From: Microbacterium sp.
Lineage (GTDB): Bacteria; Actinomycetota; Actinomycetes; Actinomycetales; Microbacteriaceae
DNA: 5,382 bases
Direction of reading: 5' to 3'
Assembly (NCBI GenBank): GCA_003248845.1
Contig: QFPD01000170.1
Coordinates: 1-5,382, forward strand
Part shown: positions 1 to 5,382 of the stretch, one piece after another
Numbering within the stretch: the stretch's first letter is position 1
How the letters are laid out: each line of letters opens with the position of its first letter
Made by a program: the position numbers and the translations under genes
The notes under the pieces: model-generated
Told to the model about the DNA's origin: nothing
Database searches by the model: none
What the model saw: only the letters and a program-made list of their open reading frames with translations

Positions 1-1
1 G

Positions 2-832
2 CGCGCCTGCCGCCTCGACCGTTTCGCGCAGGCCAACGGCATGACGTGGTACCCCGAGGCGAAGGCGCCCGCTCTCCCGGGCATGATCTTCGACGCGGGG
101 CACTCCCGCGTCGCGACCGACATCCTGCGCGGCGACCGTCCGCGGCTCGTCGAGTTCGCGAACTATCGCTACAAGACCGGCTCGGGAAAGAACGAGTCGA
201 CGCACACCTGGGGCTACGTCGCCGTGAAGCTCGCGAACCCCCTCCCGCACATCGTGCTGGATGCCACGGGCAACAACGGTTGGTTCGGGTCGAATCTGCC
301 GGAGTCGTTCGACAAGCATCAGCGCCTGAGCCTCGAGGGCGACTTCGACCGCTACTTCGCCCTCTACTGCCCCGCGGGCTACGAGCGCGACGCGCTCTAC
401 CTCTTCACCCCCGACATCATGGGGCGCTTCGTGGACAACGCCGCCGCGCTCGACGTCGAGATCGTCGACGACTGGCTCTTCCTCTACGCCCAGCGCGACC
501 TGTCGACCCTCGACGCGGCGACCTGGGAGTGGCTCTTCTCCGTCGTCCGGTCCTTGCTCGACAAACTCGCGCAGTGGGAACGGTGGCGCGACGACCGGCT
601 CATGGATGCCGCGGCGGTACCAGGGGCGGCATCCCTGCCGTTCGCGGCGGCACCGGGGGTTCTCACTCCACCGACAGCGCCGCCCGCAGGGGTGGCCCCC
701 GGCGGGCGGCGTCTCAAATCGCGTTTCTCGGTGTTCGGGCTGATCCTGGTCGTCGGCTTCCTCGTGATCTGGGCGTGGAGCTTCCTCGCCCCGCTGATCA
801 CCGCCGTTTTCGGCTCGGTCGGCGGACGCTGA
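2..832 (+). CDS. Conserved hypothetical protein with C-terminal membrane helix (5' partial)
   Basis: I do not recognise a function for this gene. The frame is open to the left edge, and 13 codons before the first ATG (position 41) read as protein continuous with the rest, so the true start is upstream and 276 residues are visible. Counting from position 2, a globular part covers residues 1 to about 200. It contains LPGMIF, GDRPRLVEFANYRY, TWGYVAVKL, LDATGNNGW, YERDALYLFTPDIM and VDDWLFLY, blocks that look like conserved motifs. The spacing of the F-x-x-Y-F, L-F-T-P and D-D-W-L-F elements loosely recalls DUF3137-type proteins, but this is only an impression. A Pro/Ala/Gly-rich linker (about 203-236) and a basic patch (RRLKSR) lead into one hydrophobic helix (about 243-268) and a short tail. 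The positive patch suggests a cytoplasmic N-side. Its stop faces the stop of the ATPase gene across 19 bases, so it is not part of the importer operon. Confidence 0.85.
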   Translation, partial: RACRLDRFAQANGMTWYPEAKAPALPGMIFDAGHSRVATDILRGDRPRLVEFANYRYKTGSGKNESTHTWGYVAVKLANPLPHIVLDATGNNGWFGSNLPESFDKHQRLSLEGDFDRYFALYCPAGYERDALYLFTPDIMGRFVDNAAALDVEIVDDWLFLYAQRDLSTLDAATWEWLFSVVRSLLDKLAQWERWRDDRLMDAAAVPGAASLPFAAAPGVLTPPTAPPAGVAPGGRRLKSRFSVFGLILVVGFLVIWAWSFLAPLITAVFGSVGGR

Positions 833-848
833 GGCCACCAGCAGCGTC
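825..848. terminator. Small hairpin between convergent genes (weak terminator candidate)
   Basis: A perfect 7-bp inverted repeat, gacgctg (825-831) and cagcgtc (842-848), encloses a 10-base loop. It spans the stop codon of the plus-strand gene and ends three bases before the stop of the minus-strand ATPase gene, where a two-way terminator would sit. A second GC hairpin overlaps it: ccgccg (801-806) pairs with cggcgg (820-825). Neither is followed by a T-run on either strand, so classical intrinsic termination is not supported. In GC-rich actinobacteria T-less hairpins sometimes do mark transcript ends, but a stem this short also arises by chance. Confidence 0.3.
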
Positions 849-851
849 GGA

Positions 852-2510
852 TCAGTCGCGCCCGGTCTCTCCTGTGCGTCGGCGCGCCGCCTGCGCGTCG
901 GGGTCGGGCACGGGCAGCGACGCGATCAGCTTTCGCGTGTAGGCATCGTGTGGGTCGCCGAGCACCCGCGCCGTCGGGCCCTCCTCCGCTATGCGACCGC
1001 GGTGCAGCACGACCACGCGATGCGCGAGGAGGTCGACGACGGCGAGATCGTGCGTGATGAAGAGGGTGGCGAATCCGAACCGCTCCTGCAGTTCACCGAA
1101 GAGCTCGAGCACCCGCGCCTGCACCGAGACGTCGAGCGCACTGGTCGGCTCGTCGGCGATCAGCAGCTTCGGGTCGAGGGCGAGCGCCCGCGCGAGCGAC
1201 GCGCGCTGACGCTGACCTCCGGACAGCTCGTGCGGGTAACGGTCGCCGAACGCCTTCGGCAGCTGCACGGCCTCGAGCAGCTCGTCGACTTTGTCGCGGG
1301 CGGTTGTCGTGTCGCGCGCGTCCCCGTGCACGATCAGCGGTTCGGCGACGCACTCCGCGATCGTCAGAAGCGGATTGAAGCTCGTTGCCGGATCCTGGAA
1401 GACGAACCCGAGATCCTTCCGGCGCTTTCGGAACTCGCGCTCGCGCACTCCGTTCATCTCGGTGCCGAGCACGCGCAGTGATCCGCCGGCGACGGGGGTG
1501 AGCCCCGCGATCGCCCGGCCGATCGTCGTCTTGCCCGATCCTGACTCGCCGACGAGTCCGAGCACCTCGCCCGGGCGGATCGCGAAGTCGATCTCGTGCA
1601 CGGCGCGGAACGTCGGGCTGCCCAGGCGCCCCGGGTATTCGATCACGAGACCCTTCGCCTCGACGACCGGCGTCGCTGCGGCATCCGCCGACGCGGGCAG
1701 CGGCCGATCGACGAGCTGGACTCGTGGCACGGCAGCGAGCAGCGTGCGGGTGTACTGGTGTCGGGGCGCCGCGAAGATCTCGCGGACCGGGCCCGTCTCG
1801 ACCAATTCGCCGTTCAGCATCACGGCGACGCGGTCGGCGAGATCCGCAACGACGCCCATGTTGTGCGTGATGAGGAGGATCGCGGTGCCGGTCTCGTCGC
1901 GCAGGCGTCGCAGCAGCTCGAGGATCTCGGCCTGCACGGTGACATCCAGAGCCGTCGTCGGCTCGTCGGCGAGGATCACCGCGGGGTTCAACGCAAGTGC
2001 CATCGCGATGACGACGCGCTGCTTCTGCCCGCCGGAGAACTGGTGCGGGTAGTCGTTCACGCGGCGCTCGGGGTCGGGGATGCCGACGCGTCCCAGCATC
2101 TCGATGGCCTTCGCCTTGGCTTGCGCCTTGGTGTACTCGCCGTGCGCCCGGAGGCCCTCGGCGAGCTGCCACCCGACCGTGAAGACCGGGTTCAGCGCCG
2201 TCGACGGCTCCTGGAAGATCATCGCGGCCTTCGTGCCGCGCACCTCGCGCAGCTTCTCGCCGGAGAGACCCACGACCTCCGTGCCGGCGAGGATCACCGC
2301 ACCGCGCGCGGTCGAGGTCTCGGGGAGGAGACCCAGGATCGACCGCGCGGTCACGGTCTTGCCGCTGCCGGACTCGCCGACGATCGCGAGCACCTCACCC
2401 GGGCGCACATCCAGCGACACGTCGCGCACGGCGTGCACGTCGCCGCCGTCGGTCGAGAAAGTGATGTCGAGGTTCTGAATCTCGACGGCGATCTGATCGT
2501 TCGGGCTCAT
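852..2510 (-). CDS. Dpp/Opp-class ABC importer ATPase with two fused nucleotide-binding domains (DppD-DppF type)
   Basis: This 552-residue cytoplasmic ATPase powers the importer encoded just upstream. Two complete ABC domains lie in tandem. Domain 1 has Walker A GESGSGKT (45-52), Q-loop Q100, signature FSGGQKQR (158-165), Walker B ending D182-E183 and switch H216. Domain 2 has an identical Walker A (321-328), Q372, LSGGQRQR (429-436), D453-E454 and H487. Both ATP sites therefore look catalytically intact. Each domain ends in a peptide-transporter C-terminal motif (HQYTRTLLAAVP at 251-262, HDAYTRKLIASLP at 521-533), which places it in the Dpp/Opp/Nik class. About 20 linker residues join the halves. 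The only cysteine is C387, so a C-terminal iron-sulfur cluster like that reported for some DppD proteins is unlikely. The start at 2510 is chosen because GGAGAGG (2518-2524, reverse strand) lies 7 bases upstream and the ABC fold begins at once. Its ATG overlaps the permease stop by one base (TGATG). Confidence 0.95.
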   Translation of the reverse strand: MSPNDQIAVEIQNLDITFSTDGGDVHAVRDVSLDVRPGEVLAIVGESGSGKTVTARSILGLLPETSTARGAVILAGTEVVGLSGEKLREVRGTKAAMIFQEPSTALNPVFTVGWQLAEGLRAHGEYTKAQAKAKAIEMLGRVGIPDPERRVNDYPHQFSGGQKQRVVIAMALALNPAVILADEPTTALDVTVQAEILELLRRLRDETGTAILLITHNMGVVADLADRVAVMLNGELVETGPVREIFAAPRHQYTRTLLAAVPRVQLVDRPLPASADAAATPVVEAKGLVIEYPGRLGSPTFRAVHEIDFAIRPGEVLGLVGESGSGKTTIGRAIAGLTPVAGGSLRVLGTEMNGVREREFRKRRKDLGFVFQDPATSFNPLLTIAECVAEPLIVHGDARDTTTARDKVDELLEAVQLPKAFGDRYPHELSGGQRQRASLARALALDPKLLIADEPTSALDVSVQARVLELFGELQERFGFATLFITHDLAVVDLLAHRVVVLHRGRIAEEGPTARVLGDPHDAYTRKLIASLPVPDPDAQAARRRTGETGRD

Positions 2511-3520
2511 CACGGCACCTCTCCGAGGAACTCCTGCGCGGTCGGTTCCGTCGAGGCGACCGCGTCGGCCGGAGTCTGCGACGCCGCCCGCTTGCCGCCC
2601 GACCGGCGGCGGGCGCGCAGGCGGGGGTCGGCGAGGTCGTTGAGGCTCTCGCCGATGAGGGTGATGCCGAGGATCGTCAGCACGATCGCGACGCCCGGCG
2701 GGATCGCCGTCCACCAGATGCCGGCCGCGACGTCCGAGATCGACTTGTTGAGGTCGTAGCCCCACTCTGCCGCTGCCGTCGGCTGGATGCCGAACCCGAG
2801 GAACCCGAGCGCAGCCAGCGTCGAGATCGCCTCGGACGCGTTCAGCGTCACGATGAGCGGCAGCGTCCGCGTCGAATTACGCAGCACGTGACGGAACATG
2901 ACCCGCGGGGTGGAGGCGCCGATGACCTTCGCCGACTCGACGAACGCCTCGCTCTTCACGCGCACGACCTCCGCGCGCACGACGCGGAAGTACTGCGGGA
3001 TGAAGACCACGGTGATGGATGCCGCGGCCGCGATGATCCCCGACCGCAGGTCGGACTGGCCGCCCGAGATCGCGATCGCGACGACGATCGCCAGCAGCAG
3101 CGTCGGAAACGCGTAGATGGCGTCGGCCACGACGACGAGCACCCGGTCGACCCAGCCGCCGAGATACCCGGAGAGAAGACCGAGGAGGATGCCGATGAAC
3201 ACCGACATCGCGATCGCGACGACCACGACCATGAGGGCCGTCTGTGCACCCCAGATGACGCGGGACAGCACGTCGTAGCCGCCGACCGTCGTTCCGAGCA
3301 GATGCTGCGGGCTCGGCGGCTGCTGTGCGCCGAAGTTCACGCCGTCGGCATCCGTCAGCTGGCTGTAGCTGTACGGGGCGATCCACGGGGCGAGGAGAGC
3401 GAGGAGGACGAACACGCCCGTGAGGACGAGCCCGGCGACGAGCATGCCGCGCTGGAGTCCGACGCTCTGGCGCAGCTGGTGGACGACCGGGAGGCGGTCG
3501 ATCAGGCGACGGCGCGCCAT
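2510..3520 (-). CDS. DppC-type ABC importer permease
   Basis: This 336-residue inner-membrane protein is one half of the transport channel, pairing with the DppB-type permease. A basic, cytoplasmic N-terminus is followed by a first helix (about 26-48), then a periplasmic segment with QHLLGTTVGGYDVLSRVIWG (72-91). The pattern H-x-L-G-T-x-x-x-G-x-D-x-x-S-R is a hallmark of DppC/OppC N-terminal regions. Further hydrophobic helices lie at roughly 92-117, 126-150, 160-178, 220-243 and 270-291. The cytoplasmic EAA loop that docks onto the ATPase is at about 191-215 (ESAKVIGAS, with G201). A basic stretch (about 299-311) and an Ala/Thr-rich hydrophilic tail of about 25 residues close the protein. 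That tail is longer than the core needs, and its last codons carry the ribosome binding site of the ATPase gene. The start is supported by GTGAGG (3528-3533, reverse strand) 7 bases upstream. Only one base separates it from the preceding permease stop. Confidence 0.94.
   Translation of the reverse strand: MARRRLIDRLPVVHQLRQSVGLQRGMLVAGLVLTGVFVLLALLAPWIAPYSYSQLTDADGVNFGAQQPPSPQHLLGTTVGGYDVLSRVIWGAQTALMVVVVAIAMSVFIGILLGLLSGYLGGWVDRVLVVVADAIYAFPTLLLAIVVAIAISGGQSDLRSGIIAAAASITVVFIPQYFRVVRAEVVRVKSEAFVESAKVIGASTPRVMFRHVLRNSTRTLPLIVTLNASEAISTLAALGFLGFGIQPTAAAEWGYDLNKSISDVAAGIWWTAIPPGVAIVLTILGITLIGESLNDLADPRLRARRRSGGKRAASQTPADAVASTEPTAQEFLGEVP
2518..2524 (-). promoter_or_regulatory. Ribosome binding site that fixes the ATPase start
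   Basis: On the minus strand this reads GGAGAGG, 7 bases before the ATG at 2510. It lies inside the last codons of the DppC-type permease gene. It decides against longer starts: the ATPase frame stays open to 2765, but the extra 85 codons give an Arg/Pro/Gly-rich sequence typical of an out-of-frame reading of the permease gene. Confidence 0.75.
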
Positions 3521-3521
3521 C

Positions 3522-4610
3522 TCAGTACCTCACTCTCGGGTCGATGAACGCGGCGATGATGTCCACGAGGAAGTTGGTGACGGCGACGATGATCGCGATC
3601 ATCGCGACGATGCCCTGCACCGCCACGAAATCGCGCGCGGAGAGGTAGGCGGCCAGCTGGAAGCCGAGCCCCTTCCATTCGAACGTCGTCTCGGTGAGGA
3701 CGGCGCCGCCGAGCATGAGCGCGATCTGCAGGCCGATGACGGTGATGATCGGGATGAGCGCGGGCTTGTACGCGTGCGTGCGCACGAGCCGACTCTCCCG
3801 CACCCCGCGCGAGCGCGCGGCGTCGATGTACGGCATGTTGTACGTGCCGATGACGTTCGTGCGCACGAGCCGCAGGAAGATGCCGGCCGTGAGGAGACCC
3901 AGGGTGAGAGCCGGCAGGATCGCGTGCGAGAGGACGTCCCAGATGTAGTTCGGGTTGCCGCTCGCGATCGCGTCGATGAGGTAGATGCCGGTGCCGCCGT
4001 CGCGGCCGAGCGCGATCTCGGTGCGGACGTTCGCGCGCCCCGAGACGGGCAGCCAGCCGAGCCACACCGAGAAGACGAGCTTCGCGACGAGACCCGCGAA
4101 GAAGACGGGTGTCGCGTAGAAGAGGATGGCCGACACGCGCAGCACGGCATCCGGCCACCGGTCGCGCATCGCAGCGGCGACCATGCCGAGCGGGATGCCG
4201 ACGATGAAGGCGACGACGAGGGAGTAGAGCACGAGCTCGAGCGTCGCGAGACCATACGTCGCGAGCACGTGCACGACAGGCTGCTTGTCGGTGATCGTCG
4301 TGCCGAAGTCGAACGTGAAGATCTGACCCAGGTACTCGACGTACTGGATGAAGATGTTGCGGTCGTAGCCCGCCTCGTGGATGCGCTCGGCCAGCTGGTC
4401 GGCCGGGAGGCGACCGCCGAGGGCGGCGGTGATCGGGTCGCCTGTCATTCGGATGAGGAAGAACACGAGCGTCACCAGGATCAGGACGGTCGGGAAGATG
4501 AGCAGGAACCGGATCAGGATGTAGCGGGCTAGAGTGCTCCCGCCGGATCCGCGGCGTCGTGACACCTGAAGGGCGGGCGGCGGCTCGGTGACCGCAGCGT
4601 CGATGGTCAT
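3522..4610 (-). CDS. DppB-type ABC importer permease
   Basis: This 362-residue inner-membrane protein is the first permease of the importer. A hydrophilic N-terminus of about 28 residues (MTIDAAVTEPPPALQ...) precedes RYILIRFLLIFPTVLILVTLVFFL, the typical first helix (about 30-53). Next comes a periplasmic region with MTGDPI, a Leu/Glu-rich stretch, YVEYLGQIFTFDFGTTI (90-106) and PVVHVL, all characteristic of DppB/OppB. Later helices lie at about 121-147, 160-182, 226-248, 284-304 and 333-357. The EAA loop for ATPase contact is at about 261-287 (YIDAARSRGV, G269). The ETTFEWKGLG motif (307-316) matches the family's conserved E-x-x-F-x-W-x-G-L-G. An insertion-like segment at about 190-224 (RTEIALGRDGGTGIYLIDAI) lies between two helices and could face the binding protein. 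The ATG at 4610 has a modest TAAGG (4620-4624, reverse strand) 9 bases upstream. All family motifs are present and I see no frameshift. Confidence 0.95.
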   Translation of the reverse strand: MTIDAAVTEPPPALQVSRRRGSGGSTLARYILIRFLLIFPTVLILVTLVFFLIRMTGDPITAALGGRLPADQLAERIHEAGYDRNIFIQYVEYLGQIFTFDFGTTITDKQPVVHVLATYGLATLELVLYSLVVAFIVGIPLGMVAAAMRDRWPDAVLRVSAILFYATPVFFAGLVAKLVFSVWLGWLPVSGRANVRTEIALGRDGGTGIYLIDAIASGNPNYIWDVLSHAILPALTLGLLTAGIFLRLVRTNVIGTYNMPYIDAARSRGVRESRLVRTHAYKPALIPIITVIGLQIALMLGGAVLTETTFEWKGLGFQLAAYLSARDFVAVQGIVAMIAIIVAVTNFLVDIIAAFIDPRVRY

Positions 4611-4629
4611 GGATGTCTACCTTACGGAA

Positions 4630-4668
4630 CGGACCCCCGCGCGCCGGGATTCGGTGCGCGGGGGTCCG
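4630..4668 (-). terminator. GC-rich intercistronic hairpin between binding-protein and permease genes
   Basis: A perfect 12-bp inverted repeat, ggacccccgcgc (4631-4642) and gcgcgggggtcc (4656-4667), extends to 13 bp with the pair 4630/4668. After one mismatch, three more pairs (4644-4646 with 4652-4654) leave a 5-base loop. In the minus-strand transcript it begins 10 bases after the binding-protein stop codon. It ends five bases before the TAAGG of the next gene, so it does not mask that site. No T-run follows. It is best read as a leaky terminator, a pause site or a 3'-end stabiliser that keeps binding-protein mRNA more abundant than permease mRNA, an arrangement known from other importer operons. 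The structure is visible; its role is inferred. Confidence 0.75.
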
Positions 4669-4678
4669 GACGGGTGTC

Positions 4679-5382
4679 TTACTTGGTGATGGGCGCGAAA
4701 CGCAGCTTGAACGACGCGTCGAGGGTGACCCCGCTGACGTCCTTGCCGGTCACGGCGACCTGAGCACCCTGCAGCAGCGGCACCGTCGAGAGGTCGCCGG
4801 CGACGAGCTGCTGGATCTTCTCGATGTCCGCCTTGCGCGTCGCGGCATCCGGCTCGACAGCCTGCTTGAGGATGAGGTCGTTCACCTCGGTGTTGTCGTA
4901 GTGGTTGCCGAGGAAGTTCTCCTTGAGGAAGAACGGCGTCAGGTAGTTGTCCGCGTCGGAGTAGTCCGGGAACCAGCCGAGCTGGTAGGCGGGGTAGACG
5001 TCGGCGGTGCGGTCCTTCGAGTACTGCACCCACTCGGTCGACTGGAGGTCGACCTGGAACAGGCCGTCCTTCTCGAGCTGCGACTTGACCAGCGCGTACT
5101 CGTCACCCGACGAGGGGCCGTAGTGGTCGGGGCTGTACTGGAGGCTCAGCTTGACGGGCGTCGTGACACCGGCGGCCTCGAGGGTGGCCTTCGCCTTCGC
5201 GGCATCCGGTCCGCCGTTGCCGTCGCCGTAGAGACCCTTCAGCGCCTCGGTCGCGCCGGAGAAGCCCTCGGGGACGTACGAGTAGAGCGGCGTGTAGGTG
5301 CCCTTGTAGACCTGCTCGCTGATCGCGTCGCGGTCGACGAGGTCGGCCACGGCCTGACGGACGGCGAGCGCCTTGGCCGGGT
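4679..5382 (-). CDS. Substrate-binding protein of a Dpp/Opp-class ABC importer (5' partial, C-terminal portion)
   Basis: This is the C-terminal 233 residues of an extracytoplasmic solute-binding protein of the SBP_bac_5 (DppA/OppA/NikA) family. The frame runs off the right edge, so the signal peptide, any lipobox and the N-terminal lobe are not visible. The fragment opens with AVRQAVADLVDRDAI (residues 6-20), matching the family's conserved V-R-x-A-x-x-x-x-x-D-R-x-x-I helix. It continues with YKGTYTPLYSYVPEGF and, at 135-147, GWFPDYSDADNYL, the family's signature W-x-x-D-Y-x-D-x-x-x-x-L. It ends with the usual C-terminal strand region (VPLLQGAQVAVTGKDVSGV, then FAPITK). Full-length relatives are usually about 500-570 residues, so roughly half is missing. 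It is the first visible gene of the operon; the hairpin and permease genes follow 68 bases downstream. No ligand-specific residues can be assigned. A peptide is the default, but nickel, sugars or other solutes are possible. Confidence 0.93.
   Translation of the reverse strand, partial: PAKALAVRQAVADLVDRDAISEQVYKGTYTPLYSYVPEGFSGATEALKGLYGDGNGGPDAAKAKATLEAAGVTTPVKLSLQYSPDHYGPSSGDEYALVKSQLEKDGLFQVDLQSTEWVQYSKDRTADVYPAYQLGWFPDYSDADNYLTPFFLKENFLGNHYDNTEVNDLILKQAVEPDAATRKADIEKIQQLVAGDLSTVPLLQGAQVAVTGKDVSGVTLDASFKLRFAPITK

Noticed and set aside
41..43. ATG at 41 as the start of the plus-strand hypothetical gene
   Set aside because: The 13 upstream codons (RACRLDRFAQANG) stay open to the edge and look like continuous protein, and no ribosome binding site precedes this ATG.
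179..190. GSGK in the hypothetical protein as a possible nucleotide-binding P-loop
   Set aside because: The surrounding sequence (YKTGSGKNESTHTW) lacks the full G-x-x-x-x-G-K-S/T pattern and the usual strand before it, and no Walker B partner is visible.
46..942. 298-codon frame overlapping the hypothetical gene in another phase
   Set aside because: It is Arg/Pro-rich with no motif, while the other frame carries conserved-looking blocks and a membrane helix.
1596..2759. Long open frame on the plus strand antisense to the ATPase and permease genes (387 codons)
   Set aside because: Its product is dominated by Arg, Asp, His and Gly with no recognisable domain. It mirrors a gene with full ABC motifs, as expected from high third-position GC.
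2511..2765. An 85-codon N-terminal extension of the ATPase gene in the same open frame
   Set aside because: The extra sequence is Arg/Pro/Gly-rich low-complexity text overlapping the well-supported permease gene. A good ribosome binding site and a normal ABC N-terminus occur at the ATG at 2510.
3420..4532. Long open frame on the plus strand antisense to the DppB-type permease (370 codons)
   Set aside because: The product is a highly charged Arg/Asp/Glu/His low-complexity sequence, a shadow of hydrophobic codons on the other strand.
4630..4668. The intercistronic hairpin as a complete rho-independent terminator ending the operon
   Set aside because: No T-run follows, and the next gene begins about 20 bases downstream with no visible promoter between, so full termination would cut off the permeases and ATPase.
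5348..5350. GTG at 5350 as the start of the binding protein
   Set aside because: It lies inside the conserved VRQAVADLVDRDAI helix in the middle of the family fold, and the frame continues to the window edge.

Overview
The window is GC-rich DNA with strong G/C preference at third codon positions, densely packed and free of mobile elements. Protein style, base composition and codon habits suggest a high-GC actinobacterium, probably Microbacteriaceae (Microbacterium-like). This placement is inferred from sequence style and recollection of relatives, not from a search. No RNA gene, CRISPR array, insertion sequence or tRNA was recognised, and no stretch over 300 bases lacks a gene.

Layout: (1) 2-832, plus strand: the 3' part of a conserved, uncharacterised gene whose start lies left of the window. 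It encodes a soluble domain, a Pro/Ala linker and a C-terminal membrane helix. (2) 833-851: a 19-base gap between two converging genes, with a small hairpin across it. (3) 852-5382, minus strand: one ABC importer operon of the Dpp/Opp (peptide/nickel) class. In transcription order it has a substrate-binding protein (its 5' end is beyond the right edge), a GC-rich intercistronic hairpin, a DppB-type permease, a DppC-type permease, and a single ATPase protein carrying both nucleotide-binding domains (a DppD-DppF fusion). The promoter and the binding protein's signal peptide are outside the window.

How the genes work together: the exported binding protein captures the ligand and delivers it to the channel formed by the two permeases. 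The fused ATPase docks on their EAA loops and powers uptake. The permease and ATPase genes are nearly continuous (1-base gap, then 1-base overlap), which suggests coupled, equal production. The hairpin sits just after the binding-protein stop codon and could let that protein be made in excess. The substrate cannot be read from the sequence; a peptide is the default guess.

The importer looks ordinary and intact; I do not see a novel multi-gene system. The most unusual signal is at base level. The heptamer GGATGCC/GGCATCC occurs 13 times while GGACGCC/GGCGTCC was not found, and this overrides the usual codon choice at Asp-Ala and Ala-Ser positions in several genes.
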